Assembly (NCBI GenBank): GCA_016286035.1
Contig: JAEERY010000050.1
Location: 25,099 to 89,098 of the forward strand
DNA from: Lachnospiraceae bacterium
GTDB taxonomy: Bacteria; Bacillota; Clostridia; Lachnospirales; Lachnospiraceae
Direction: 5' to 3'
DNA length: 64,000 nucleotides
The notes beneath the pieces were generated by a model that saw only the letters and a program-made list of their open reading frames with translations, did not search any database and was not told the origin of the DNA. Made by a program: the position numbers and the translations under genes. Shown here piece after piece: positions 28,269 to 37,289 of this stretch (positions are counted from its first letter, which is position 1; the number at the start of each line of letters is the position of its first letter).

Positions 28269-28571
28269 GTCATCACCTCTTCTGTCTCAGTATTATGTCT
28301 TTTTTGCAGTCAAAAAGGTACAATAGAAATTGTATGTAGATTATAGCATAGAAAGAATTTATTGTGAAGTTTTTTAGAATTATTTAACACTATTATGCAA
28401 ATTTTTGTGAATTTTCACTAAATTGATTGACTTTCTTTTGAAAAATAATAAATTGATATGGTATATCGTCTGACCGCTACCACAAGATATTGTAGCCGTA
28501 TTGTATTTTGAGAATAATTGGAATAAAATAAATATTTGATAGTTCTGATTCTTAATAGGAAGGAAAAGATC
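28269..28571. promoter_or_regulatory. Divergent promoter region between glgC and murC
   Basis: This 303-base AT-rich gap holds no gene. Minus strand: TTCACA (28368-28363), 17 bases, TATAAT (28345-28340), giving a 65-base glgC leader. Plus strand: TTGTAT (28501-28506), 17 bases, TAAAAT (28524-28529), giving a 36-base murC leader. A short dyad GTGAA-TT-TTCAC lies at 28407-28418 between them and is a possible operator. I see no riboswitch. Confidence 0.6.
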
Positions 28572-29948
28572 ATGTATCAGTTAGATTTTAACAATCCCTG
28601 TCACGTATATTTCTGCGGTATAGGCGGGATAAGCATGAGCGGTCTGGCAGAGATTTTGCTGTCAAGAGGATTTACAGTTTCCGGTTCGGACATGAAGGAA
28701 AGCGAACTGACCCGCATACTTGAAGAAAAGGGAGCAAAAGTCTTTATCGGACAAAGAAGCGAGAATATCACAGCCGATATTGATCTTTTGGTCTATACCG
28801 CGGCCATAAGCAAAGACAATCCCGAATGGATCGCCATGACCGATATGGAGATACCTAATATATCAAGAGCCCAGCTTTTGGGTCAGATAATGAAGAATTT
28901 CGATCTACCCATCGCTATAAGCGGAACTCACGGAAAGACCACAACAACTTCAATGATAACCGAGATACTTGTGCATGCAGATACCGATCCCACGGTTTCG
29001 GTCGGTGGTATGCTAAAAAGCATAGGTGGTAATCTTAGGATCGGTCACTCGCCCTATTTTGTTACAGAAGCATGCGAATACACAAACAGCTTCCTCAGTT
29101 TCTTTCCAAAGATCGCACTTATCCTCAACATAGAAGAAGACCATCTAGATTTCTTTAAAGATATAGACGATATAAGAAATTCATTTAAAAAGTTTGCTTC
29201 CCTGCTTCCTAAGGACGGCACTCTTATAATCAATTCGGAAATCGACAGACTAGATATTATAACAGGTTCGATTGAATGCCCGTATATAACCTACGGAATG
29301 AACGATAATGCAGATTATTATGCGACGGATATCACTTATGATGAACTGGCACATCCCACGTACATACTTCACAGTCCGTCAGGAGAAGCAAAGGTATCGC
29401 TCAATGTTCCTGGAATACACAATGTCTATAACTCTATGGCTGCGATCGCATTTTCGGATGTAGCCGGTATAGACAGGATTACTGCACTCGATGCCCTGTT
29501 AGGTTTTTGTGGGACAGACAGAAGATTTGAAAAGAAAGGTGAGATCGGTGGCGTCACGATAATAGATGATTATGCCCACCATCCAACAGAGATAAAAGCA
29601 ACCTTGAGGGCTGCTCAAAACTATCCGCATAAGACTTTGTGGTGCGTCTTCCAGCCTCACACATATACAAGAACCAAAGCATTCCTTAGCGATTTTGCAG
29701 AGGCTCTCTCACTCGCAGACAAGATTGTTCTTGCGGATATATATGCCGCAAGGGAAAAGAACACAATCGGTATCTCTTCACTCGACCTAAAAGCCGAGAT
29801 AGAAAAACTTGGTAAGGAATGCTACTATTTCCCCACATTTGACGAGATTGAAAATTTTCTTTTGGAAAATTGTTCACAATCCGATTTGTTGATAACCATG
29901 GGGGCGGGAGATATAGTAAAAGTAGGCGAAAGCCTCCTCGGGATCTGA
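28572..29948 (+). CDS. murC: UDP-N-acetylmuramate--L-alanine ligase
   Basis: The 458-residue Mur ligase adds L-Ala to UDP-MurNAc in peptidoglycan precursor synthesis. It shows the N-terminal Rossmann motif CGIGGISMSGLAEILL, the P-loop SGTHGKTTTTSMI, the conserved EACEY, IEEDHLDFF and DDYAHHPTEIKAT segments. ATG 28572 follows AGGAAGG; a longer frame to 28536 has no ribosome binding site. It is transcribed alone, ending at a strong hairpin. Confidence 0.96.
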   Translation: MYQLDFNNPCHVYFCGIGGISMSGLAEILLSRGFTVSGSDMKESELTRILEEKGAKVFIGQRSENITADIDLLVYTAAISKDNPEWIAMTDMEIPNISRAQLLGQIMKNFDLPIAISGTHGKTTTTSMITEILVHADTDPTVSVGGMLKSIGGNLRIGHSPYFVTEACEYTNSFLSFFPKIALILNIEEDHLDFFKDIDDIRNSFKKFASLLPKDGTLIINSEIDRLDIITGSIECPYITYGMNDNADYYATDITYDELAHPTYILHSPSGEAKVSLNVPGIHNVYNSMAAIAFSDVAGIDRITALDALLGFCGTDRRFEKKGEIGGVTIIDDYAHHPTEIKATLRAAQNYPHKTLWCVFQPHTYTRTKAFLSDFAEALSLADKIVLADIYAAREKNTIGISSLDLKAEIEKLGKECYYFPTFDEIENFLLENCSQSDLLITMGAGDIVKVGESLLGI

Positions 29949-29949
29949 T

Positions 29950-30087
29950 TTATTCACATTATCCACCAAATTGTCTGCTGAAAGCAGAATAATTTCGGTG
30001 GATAATTTTTTAAATTCAAAACGCCTGATTTTACTGGTCTTGGCTGCGATCATATTGAGGATATCCACATTTTCCACATTATTCACA
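29950..30087 (+). promoter_or_regulatory. Cluster of DnaA-box-like 9-mers upstream of dnaD
   Basis: Five 9-mers near the DnaA box consensus TTATNCACA lie on the plus strand. They form two head-to-tail runs: TTATTCACA (29950-29958) with TTATCCACC (29959-29967), and ATATCCACA (30061-30069), TTTTCCACA (30070-30078), TTATTCACA (30079-30087). A sixth, inverted TTATCCACC copy is at 30005-29997 inside the murC terminator hairpin. Two match the consensus exactly, the rest have one mismatch. The second run ends 48 bases before the dnaD -35 region, so DnaA control of the promoter is plausible. Confidence 0.55.
29959..30012 (+). terminator. Intrinsic terminator of murC
   Basis: TTATCCACC (29959-29967) pairs with GGTGGATAA (29997-30005), with further pairing of AATT and TCTGCT/AGCAGA inside, followed by TTTTTT. 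The stem starts 10 bases after the murC stop. The arms double as DnaA-box-like sequences. Confidence 0.8.
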
Positions 30088-30111
30088 TCGCCAAAAATCC
30101 CAGTAAAATCA
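30026..30111. repeat. Perfect 12-bp inverted repeat around the DnaA-box run
   Basis: TGATTTTACTGG (30026-30037) and CCAGTAAAATCA (30100-30111) are exact inverted copies, 62 bases apart. The interval contains the three tandem DnaA-box-like 9-mers. Spacing is too long for a simple terminator and no poly-T follows. Confidence 0.7.
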
Positions 30112-30134
30112 AGGGTTTGCGGTATTTTTTCATA

Positions 30135-30163
30135 TTTCATTTTTCATTTCCCTGTGATATAAT
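30135..30163 (+). promoter_or_regulatory. Extended -10 promoter of dnaD operon
   Basis: TATAAT (30158-30163) is preceded by TGA, making an extended -10, with a weak TTTCAT 17 bases upstream. The -10 lies inside a dyad GTGA-N6-TCAC (30154-30167). The predicted start is near 30170. Confidence 0.6.
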
Positions 30164-30232
30164 TCACCTTGCATCTGATGAGAAGGTTAGGGGGGACTCC
30201 ATCGGACAGTATTGGGAATACCGGGTGAGAAG

Positions 30233-31300
30233 ATGAGTAGTTTTTCAGTATACCGCGAAGCAGATAAGGGCTTCACCTATGTTTCAAATCAGTTTATCGA
30301 TGAATTTCTTACTGAGGCAAATGCCGCACAGATCAAAGTATACCTGTATCTACTGCGTATGACCGGAAATGCGACAAGCGTATCCGAGATGGCAGACAAG
30401 TTCAATTATGTTGAAAAAGATATATGCAGAGCACTCAAATACTGGGAAAAAAAAGGTCTCCTTGCTCTGAATTACAATATGGACGGCTCGGTAGTAGGCG
30501 TTAAGCTTATCACGCCCGAAGCTAAAGTTGCCACAGTATCTGCGCAGCCTTTTGTGCCGATGACCATCACATATGATTCATTGATGCCCGCAAAAGAAAC
30601 TCCCGTTATGACCTCTGTTACACACGATCAGCCCAAGAGTGACGTAAGCTTTATAAAGCCCACGTACTCTCTCGATGACCTAAAAGCGTTCAAAGAGCAG
30701 GAAGATACAGCTCAGATTATATTCATTGCTGAGCAGTATCTTGGAAAGACCTTAAGTCCTTCGGATATCAGATCGCTTTTGTTCATCACGGATGTTCTTC
30801 ATTTTTCTACGGATCTTATAGATTATCTTCTCGCTTACTGTGCAGATAAGGATAAGAAGAACTTCAGATACATAGAATCGGTAGCTATCAACTGGGCTGA
30901 GGAAGGTATAACAACCCCTGAAGAAGCAAAGGCAACCACAGGCCGTTATGACAAATCGGTATACATGGTAATGCGTGCACTCGGAAAGAGCAGTACTCCG
31001 ACAGACAAGGAAGCCGAGTATGTAAGACGCTGGATCAATGAATTTGGCTTCGATCTTGATATAATAATGGAAGCCTGCGACAGAAGCGTAATGTCCACAG
31101 ATAAAAATCGCTTTGCATATGCGGATACCATTTTGAAGAACTGGCATAAAGAAGGCGTGACATCAAGGCACGATATCGATGAACTCGATTCAAAATTCAA
31201 GCGCCCCAGAAAGACAGTCAACACCACCTTCCACCAGTTTGATATGAAGCACGATTACGATTATGATGAGATTGAAAAGGCTCTGTTATCCAGAGATTAA
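30233..31300 (+). CDS. DnaD-like replication initiation/primosome protein
   Basis: The 355-residue protein opens with a DnaD N-terminal winged-helix-like domain (residues about 10-85, EANAAQIKVYLYLLRM, RALKYWEKKGLLAL) and carries two copies of the DnaB_2/DnaD C-terminal domain (about 165-235, ending NWAEEGITTPEEA; and 245-320, ending ILKNWHKEGVTS). DnaD helps load the helicase at the origin and at restart sites. ATG 30233 has GGGTGAG upstream. The helicase-loader-like ATPase follows after 10 bases, so this is a replication operon. Confidence 0.9.
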   Translation: MSSFSVYREADKGFTYVSNQFIDEFLTEANAAQIKVYLYLLRMTGNATSVSEMADKFNYVEKDICRALKYWEKKGLLALNYNMDGSVVGVKLITPEAKVATVSAQPFVPMTITYDSLMPAKETPVMTSVTHDQPKSDVSFIKPTYSLDDLKAFKEQEDTAQIIFIAEQYLGKTLSPSDIRSLLFITDVLHFSTDLIDYLLAYCADKDKKNFRYIESVAINWAEEGITTPEEAKATTGRYDKSVYMVMRALGKSSTPTDKEAEYVRRWINEFGFDLDIIMEACDRSVMSTDKNRFAYADTILKNWHKEGVTSRHDIDELDSKFKRPRKTVNTTFHQFDMKHDYDYDEIEKALLSRD

Positions 31301-31310
31301 GGTGAGTTAA

Positions 31311-32282
31311 GTGTCATTTACCAATGCTCAGTACGAATCGGTAAAAAGAATATATGACGAACGTCGTATTCTAAATCAGGAGGAAAGCGACAGACGGCGT
31401 GAGTATGTCTATGCTCATGTACCTGGCTTTAAGGAGATATCGGACCGTTTGGTCACCCTGAGTATGGAACATGCAAAAGCCATGCTCAACGGCAGCGACA
31501 GTTCTCCTGAGAAATATAAAAAAGAATTTGATGAAATCATTTCAAAAAAGAAATCTCTTTTAAGAGAAGCATCTCTTCCCGAAGATTATCTTGATCCAAT
31601 ATATACTTGCGAGGATTGTTCGGATACCGGGTATATCGACGGCAAACGCTGTCATTGCTTAAAGCAAATGGCGGTATCCATGCTGTATTCCAATTCAAAC
31701 ATAGATAAGTATCTCAAATCAGTAGATTTTTCACAAATCTCGGATAAATATTATAAAGGCAATGAACTTACGGCATTTAAAGATACATATGACAATGCCT
31801 TAAATTTTGTTAATAACTTCGGCAATGACTTTAAAAACCTTGTGATTTATGGTACAGTGGGTAGCGGCAAATCACTTATAAGTGCCTGCATAGCCAGAGA
31901 ACTGATAGAAAAAGAGTATTTTGTGCTGTATTTCAGCGCATCTTCTCTTATGGATCTTTTCTCAAGATATTCATTCGATCACACGAAGCGTGAGGATCTT
32001 TATACCGACTATGCCGATATCTTTGAGAGCGATCTGCTTATAATAGATGATCTGGGAACGGAACAGGTCAACAGTTTTACGATAACCACGCTGTTTACCT
32101 GCTTAAATGAACGTTTCCTTAACAAGAAATCTACTATAATATCAACCAATCTGTCACCAAAGGCTATCGCTGAGACCTATACGGACAGAATATACTCCCG
32201 CCTTGTGGGAAGTTACACATTCTGCAAACTATACGGTCCGGATATAAGATTAAAGTCAAAATATGCTCAGATTGATGTATAA
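31311..32282 (+). CDS. DnaI/DnaC-like helicase loader ATPase
   Basis: The 323-residue protein has an N-terminal region with a cysteine cluster (YTCEDCSDTGYIDGKRCHCLK, about residues 99-119), likely zinc-binding, and a C-terminal AAA+ ATPase with Walker A GTVGSGKSLIS and Walker B LLIIDDLGTE, then an Arg-finger region RIYSRLVGS. This matches the DnaC/DnaI family that delivers replicative helicase. Start is GTG 31311 with AGGTGAG upstream. It is paired with the dnaD-like gene. Confidence 0.88.
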   Translation: MSFTNAQYESVKRIYDERRILNQEESDRRREYVYAHVPGFKEISDRLVTLSMEHAKAMLNGSDSSPEKYKKEFDEIISKKKSLLREASLPEDYLDPIYTCEDCSDTGYIDGKRCHCLKQMAVSMLYSNSNIDKYLKSVDFSQISDKYYKGNELTAFKDTYDNALNFVNNFGNDFKNLVIYGTVGSGKSLISACIARELIEKEYFVLYFSASSLMDLFSRYSFDHTKREDLYTDYADIFESDLLIIDDLGTEQVNSFTITTLFTCLNERFLNKKSTIISTNLSPKAIAETYTDRIYSRLVGSYTFCKLYGPDIRLKSKYAQIDV

Positions 32283-32320
32283 TTAGAAGTGTGATAAGAA
32301 AGTGAGGTTTGCTTTAACAC

Positions 32321-33526
32321 ATGGCAAAACGCGAAGAAAAAAGAAAGCTTGACAGTATTCCGGTAGGCTCACTCGGTATAATCCCTTTAAGCGGATGTAA
32401 ACTGCTTGGTGAAAGTGTTGATTCCTACCTGGTGGACTGGAGAACCGAAAGAGAGAATGAACATAAGAACAGTCTTGCATTCGCAGGATATATGAGAGAT
32501 TCATATATCCTCAAGAGCAAGGTGTCAAGATTCGGTTCCGGCGAAGGAAAAGGTGAGATACTTGAATCAGTAAGAGGTATGGACCTATACATCCTTGTTG
32601 ATGTATGTAACTACTCTCTCACTTATACGGTAGCAGGTCAGAAGAATCACATGTCTCCCGATGATCACTACCAGGATCTTAAGCGTATAATCGCAGCTGT
32701 AGGCGGAAAGGCAAGAAGGATTACGGTTATTATGCCATTCCTTTATGAAAGCCGTCAGCATAAACGTACAGCAAGAGAATCTCTTGACTGCGCAATAGCC
32801 CTTCAGGAACTGGTTCGTATGGGTGTTGACAACATCATCACGTTCGATGCCCACGATCCCAGAGTTCAGAATGCGATCCCGCTTCACGGTTTTGAAACCG
32901 TACAGGCAGCTTACCAGTTTATAAAAGGTCTACTAACACATGTAAAGGATCTGCAGATAGATTCCGAGCATATGATGGTTGTCAGCCCTGATGAAGGCGG
33001 AATGAGACGTGCAATATATATAGCTAACGTACTTGGCCTAGATATGGGTATGTTCTACAAGCGCCGTGATTACACCAGAGTCGTGGACGGCAGAAATCCC
33101 ATAGTTGCCCATGAGTTCCTTGGAACAAATGTTGCAGGCAAGGATGTTATAATCGTAGATGATATGATATCTTCAGGTGACAGCATGATCGATGTTGCTA
33201 CCGAACTAAAAAAGAGAGATGCTAGCAGGATATTCCTCTTCTCAACCTTTGGTCTTTTCACCAACGGCTTCGAGAAATTCGACAGAGCCTATGAAGCAGG
33301 CCTGTTCACAAATATCCTTACAACGAACCTGATTTATCAGCCACCGGAACTTCTCGAAAAAGAATGGTATATAAGCTGTGACTTGAGTAAGTACATAGCA
33401 TATATAATAGATACACTCAACCATGATTCTTCAATCAGCGACCTGCTGGTTCCCAATGACAGGATCAATAATATCGTGGCCCGCTATAAAGCAGGTGAGG
33501 ATCTCAGCAAACCCGCCGAGGAATAG
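32321..33526 (+). CDS. prs: Ribose-phosphate pyrophosphokinase (long clostridial form)
   Basis: The 401-residue enzyme makes PRPP from ribose-5-phosphate and ATP. Family landmarks are KRTARESLDCAIALQELV, the ITFDAHDPRVQNAIP metal site, SPDEGGMRRA, and the PRPP-binding loop DVIIVDDMISSGDSM. It is about 85 residues longer than the typical 315-residue Prs, with extra sequence at both ends, a form I associate with Clostridia. Possibly read through from the dnaD-dnaI transcript 38 bases upstream. Confidence 0.92.
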   Translation: MAKREEKRKLDSIPVGSLGIIPLSGCKLLGESVDSYLVDWRTERENEHKNSLAFAGYMRDSYILKSKVSRFGSGEGKGEILESVRGMDLYILVDVCNYSLTYTVAGQKNHMSPDDHYQDLKRIIAAVGGKARRITVIMPFLYESRQHKRTARESLDCAIALQELVRMGVDNIITFDAHDPRVQNAIPLHGFETVQAAYQFIKGLLTHVKDLQIDSEHMMVVSPDEGGMRRAIYIANVLGLDMGMFYKRRDYTRVVDGRNPIVAHEFLGTNVAGKDVIIVDDMISSGDSMIDVATELKKRDASRIFLFSTFGLFTNGFEKFDRAYEAGLFTNILTTNLIYQPPELLEKEWYISCDLSKYIAYIIDTLNHDSSISDLLVPNDRINNIVARYKAGEDLSKPAEE

Positions 33527-33565
33527 GATCACAAAACGAGATGTTTTAAAGAAAGGGGTATAGTT

Positions 33566-34252
33566 ATGAAGAAGTATGTTGCAGAATTTATCGGAACCAT
33601 GACACTTGTAGTCTTAGGCTGCGGAACGGCAATGACCGTAGGCTGCGGATACGAGGGAAGCACAGGCTACATCCTGACAGCATTTGCATTTGGTCTTACC
33701 ATAATCGCGATGGCGTACTCTATTGGCAATATCTCGGGATGTCACATCAATCCGGCTGTTTCACTCGGTGTACTTATGACAGGTGGTATGGACTCAAAGG
33801 ATTTCGTAGGTTATATTATCTCGCAGACTCTAGGCGCTTTTACAGGCTCACTGATACTCGCTGCGATATTCGGTCTCGGTGGTATTGAAGACAAGACAGG
33901 CGGTTTCGGATCAAACGGACTTGCTGGAGTTAATGGGAATGCCATCGCAGGACTTCTTGTAGAAATAGTCCTTACATATATCTTTGTTACAGCGATCCTT
34001 GGCGTAACAAGCAAGAAGGCTTCACACGGATCTTTCGCAGGCGTTGTTATAGGCTTTACCCTTGTTGTCATACATATACTTGGTATCGGTCTTACCGGAA
34101 CAAGTGTTAATCCCGCCAGAAGCATCGGTCCCGCTATCGTTGCCGCCTTATATGGAAACACGGCTCCTATCACAAGTCTTTGGGTATTCATAGTAGGTCC
34201 TCTTGCAGGCGCCGCTCTTGCTGCCGTTGTTTACAAGGCTCTTGAAAAATAA
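33566..34252 (+). CDS. Aquaporin (MIP family)
   Basis: The 228-residue membrane channel has six hydrophobic segments and both NPA boxes: N62-P63-A64 (GCHINPAVSLG) and N182-P183-A184 followed by Arg185 (TSVNPARSIGPA). His170 (VVIHILG) and the Arg fit the narrow aromatic/Arg filter of AqpZ-type water channels rather than wide glycerol facilitators, which carry Gly and Asp near the second box. It has its own ribosome binding site (AAAGGGG) and a terminator. Confidence 0.9.
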   Translation: MKKYVAEFIGTMTLVVLGCGTAMTVGCGYEGSTGYILTAFAFGLTIIAMAYSIGNISGCHINPAVSLGVLMTGGMDSKDFVGYIISQTLGAFTGSLILAAIFGLGGIEDKTGGFGSNGLAGVNGNAIAGLLVEIVLTYIFVTAILGVTSKKASHGSFAGVVIGFTLVVIHILGIGLTGTSVNPARSIGPAIVAALYGNTAPITSLWVFIVGPLAGAALAAVVYKALEK

Positions 34253-34270
34253 TAGTATGATAAATATACG

Positions 34271-34302
34271 AAAAAAGGATGAGAAAAATCTCATCCTTTT
34301 TT
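34271..34302. terminator. Bidirectional terminator after aquaporin gene
   Basis: AAAAAAGGATGAG (34271-34283) pairs perfectly with CTCATCCTTTTTT (34290-34302). It sits between converging genes and has an A-run on one side and T-run on the other, so it can serve both strands. Confidence 0.9.
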
Positions 34303-34313
34303 AATGCCACATC

Positions 34314-34709
34314 TTAAATAAGGCTCTCACCGTCTCCCATTACCATTATATCAACAGCTGTTGCATCCTCGATATGGAAGCACATCATCTTGTTGCCTGT
34401 CTGCTCGTTATATATAGCCTTTAACTGAGGTGCTCCTTCAAGCATGGCCTGAGCATATTTCTCATCGGTCTCAAATACCGCTTTGCCTGTATAACGCATC
34501 CAGTGTCCATCCTGTTTTGATGCTACTATCTCAACTTTAGGATTAGCCACCATCTGCTTGTAGACATTCTTGAAATCTCCAACCCCGAAGATCACCTTTC
34601 CATCCATCTCCATGTGTGCTCCGAGCGGTCTGCATTTGGGCTGATCCCCATCAACAGTTGCCAGAAAGAACACTCCTGCTTCAGATAGAAAATCATTTAC
34701 CTTACTCAT
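34314..34709 (-). CDS. Pyridoxamine 5'-phosphate oxidase-fold protein
   Basis: The 131-residue protein matches the small FMN-binding split-barrel family (FLATVDGDQPKCRPLGAHMEMDGKVIFGVGDFKNVYKQMVANPKVEI), frequent in anaerobes as flavin- or heme-binding oxidoreductases of unknown substrate. Too short for true PdxH. ATG 34709 follows AAGGAGG. Confidence 0.85.
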   Translation of the reverse strand: MSKVNDFLSEAGVFFLATVDGDQPKCRPLGAHMEMDGKVIFGVGDFKNVYKQMVANPKVEIVASKQDGHWMRYTGKAVFETDEKYAQAMLEGAPQLKAIYNEQTGNKMMCFHIEDATAVDIMVMGDGESLI

Positions 34710-34746
34710 GTTAATCCTCCTTATATATTAATTTTAGATTTTATAT

Positions 34747-37275
34747 TTACTCCTGTGTTTCTAATGAATATGTGAGAAATGCATTACCGCTTGCTACGAA
34801 AGTGTTTCTCGAATCTGTCATTCCCTTCTTATATATGCTTCCAAGTTCAGGGTCATACCAGACCATATTCTGCTCATTGTACCCGACAAGCAATACCGCT
34901 CTGTTGTCTTCAGCTATAGCAAGTACCGGGATATCCATGTTCAGATAATATATAGCACTGTCCATTGTGCATCCTGTAAGATTAAGAACAGTCACGCCGT
35001 CAAGGTTCTCATTAAGTATATCATAAGGTGTACTGCCCTGTGCAATCATATATTCGGTATTTCTCGATATTCCTCTCTGTTTAAGCATGACGTCAAGGCA
35101 TACAGCCAGGGAATCCTTGTTTTCATCCATACTGTCTTCTTTTATGGACATTATCTGATTCCTCACATGAGTCTCACTACGCTTATATATCTCATCGCCG
35201 TGATTGTCTACCACTATGCCTCTAAGATCATATGCAGGCTTTATAACATCACCGGGAACATCACTGACTTTGCTAATATGTCCGTTATAGTACAGATAAT
35301 ATCTATGCTTGTCCTCACCCTTTTGAACAGATACGTTCCTTCCCTGGTCGTGCAATACTTCCTTTGGTGTTAGGAATTTTAATGTCCTTGAATCTATATT
35401 GTTTCTTAGCTCTATCTGTGCTATCTTCTCAAAAAGTTCGGTAGCAACATAAACGACCTTGTTTTTGCCAGGATCAACACTCTCATTGTTCGTTATCTGA
35501 TCATCGTGAGTCTCGGTAAAACTGCCGTCACTTTGTCTGCGTACTCTCTTTAAACTGATCTGGTTACCGCCTATGGTTCCCTCGACAACATATATATCAT
35601 CAAAGTCGTACTCCTTTAAAACAGCACCGTAAGCTGATCTTATTATCAGCTTATCCATGAGAAACTTAATATCTCCAAGTCTGTTGTATATTATATCGTT
35701 CTTGTGGCTGACACCGTATATTAGGTCGTCATTCATGAATCCGATAGCCTTGAGACATTCCGAATTGCCCCTTTCAACCTCGCTTATGAACCCGTCGCCC
35801 ATATCGATAAGCTTTAAAGGCTCATCTGGCTGATCCGATTCCTGCCATACAGCATTTCTCCCGCTAAGTGATACATGAAGCGTATTCTCCAAAACTGTGT
35901 CTGATATGGTGGATACAGTCAAGTCATTGGTATCGACTTTTATCAGGTTTCCGTCCAAAAGGACAAATAATTCCTTCTTATTGTTCAGATAACTCAGTTT
36001 GTCGACATCGGCCATTAGAATCTCTGCTGAGCGGTCATACTCAACAAAAACCTGCTCCTCTATGGTATTTAACAGGCTGTTGTAATACTCAATAAGAATA
36101 CCGACCTGACCTTCATGTACTCCTCTGTTCATATATCCGTAGACCATAAATGTCACATTTCCGTTCTCTTCAACGGAAAGAATCTTGATCTTTAACTTGT
36201 TATATATATTCCTAAGATCAAGGTCGCCTGCCGTATAAAACGAATACAAAGTGGCAAGCTTATTTGCCGATACATCATAGCTGTATATCCTGTCACAGTT
36301 TTCAAGGACTATGATATTTCCGTCATCACTTTCCATCATGTTGACATCATCACTGTTGATACCAAGCACTATCTTGTTATTTACCATTGATTCCTTGTCC
36401 GCCGTGAAGATATCGTCCATGGTCCTGTCGAATGAAAGCAGATAGAATCTGTCTGATCCCTGACGTATCTTATAATACTCGTTTATCCTGTAATAGTTTA
36501 TCAGTGAATCATTTCTCACGCTTACAATATACTCTAAAAGGACAGATGCGGTATTGGGGGTGACATCAAATAATGTTGTGCTGATATCTCCCTCTATCCT
36601 GGGATGCATGTTTCCCCATCCCAGTTGGTTGATATTGCTGTGTATGCTCACTTTTCCAAAAGAGGTGTTATCCTCATCGGAATTCGGTTCCATATATGAA
36701 GCCAGACTCTTTACCTCCGTCTGACTGAATGTTCTGGTATTAAAATCATAGATAAAATCCAGCTTATCATTGATCCTTACATCGTCTGAGCATATGATCC
36801 TAGTGTAATAATATATGTCTCTGCCATCGACCAGTTTAAGCACAAATCCGAGGTTATACTCTTTGTCGCGTTCTATAAGGTCTTTAAGGGTTATTGTCCC
36901 TACTATTCTTCCTGTTTTATGCTCATAATTGCTTACGACAGTCTCCTCGATAAGTCTTGTTCCATCAAGGTTTCTGACCTCATAGCTTATCCGGCTAACG
37001 GCCGTATCAAATGCATTTACCGAAAACGACAGTGAACGTTCATCACCGATGGGGCAAATACCGTCACGAAGTGTACCGGCATCCATCCTGTTTACATAGC
37101 CGTGCATGTTATTCACGGTCCTGTCTCCATAGAGCACACCAATAACAGGAAGTGTTGCTTCCTGCATTTCAACGGTCATATCGGTTGTTCCACGGTTAAG
37201 TAATACATTGGATGTGAATAAAGTTGCAAAAAACACAACTATTATAACCACCCATCTGATGATAATCCTTTTCAT
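34747..37275 (-). CDS. Large membrane-anchored protein, unknown
   Basis: The 842-residue protein has one N-terminal membrane segment (about residues 4-22, IIIRWVVIIVVFFATLFTSNVLL) and a long, presumably extracytoplasmic, remainder. Residues about 270-560 contain repeated beta-rich units that could form a propeller. The last 150 residues resemble a C39-like papain fold (SLAVCLDVMLKQRGIS at its start, IPVLAIAEDNRAVLLVGYNEQNMVWYDPELG at its end), with a Cys at the first position but Asn-Arg where the catalytic His region would be expected, so activity is doubtful. I start at ATG 37275 (AGGAAAACG upstream), because the longer frame begins inside the atp terminator hairpin. Function not recognised. 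Confidence 0.7.
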   Translation of the reverse strand: MKRIIIRWVVIIVVFFATLFTSNVLLNRGTTDMTVEMQEATLPVIGVLYGDRTVNNMHGYVNRMDAGTLRDGICPIGDERSLSFSVNAFDTAVSRISYEVRNLDGTRLIEETVVSNYEHKTGRIVGTITLKDLIERDKEYNLGFVLKLVDGRDIYYYTRIICSDDVRINDKLDFIYDFNTRTFSQTEVKSLASYMEPNSDEDNTSFGKVSIHSNINQLGWGNMHPRIEGDISTTLFDVTPNTASVLLEYIVSVRNDSLINYYRINEYYKIRQGSDRFYLLSFDRTMDDIFTADKESMVNNKIVLGINSDDVNMMESDDGNIIVLENCDRIYSYDVSANKLATLYSFYTAGDLDLRNIYNKLKIKILSVEENGNVTFMVYGYMNRGVHEGQVGILIEYYNSLLNTIEEQVFVEYDRSAEILMADVDKLSYLNNKKELFVLLDGNLIKVDTNDLTVSTISDTVLENTLHVSLSGRNAVWQESDQPDEPLKLIDMGDGFISEVERGNSECLKAIGFMNDDLIYGVSHKNDIIYNRLGDIKFLMDKLIIRSAYGAVLKEYDFDDIYVVEGTIGGNQISLKRVRRQSDGSFTETHDDQITNNESVDPGKNKVVYVATELFEKIAQIELRNNIDSRTLKFLTPKEVLHDQGRNVSVQKGEDKHRYYLYYNGHISKVSDVPGDVIKPAYDLRGIVVDNHGDEIYKRSETHVRNQIMSIKEDSMDENKDSLAVCLDVMLKQRGISRNTEYMIAQGSTPYDILNENLDGVTVLNLTGCTMDSAIYYLNMDIPVLAIAEDNRAVLLVGYNEQNMVWYDPELGSIYKKGMTDSRNTFVASGNAFLTYSLETQE

Positions 37276-37289
37276 CGTTTTCCTGTCTG

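Noticed and set aside
29874..30140. An 88-codon ORF on the minus strand covering the murC end and the murC-dnaD gap
   Set aside because: It runs antisense through the murC terminator hairpin and the DnaA-box-like repeats, has only a weak ribosome binding site, and its valine/asparagine repeats are the translation of the tandem 9-mers.
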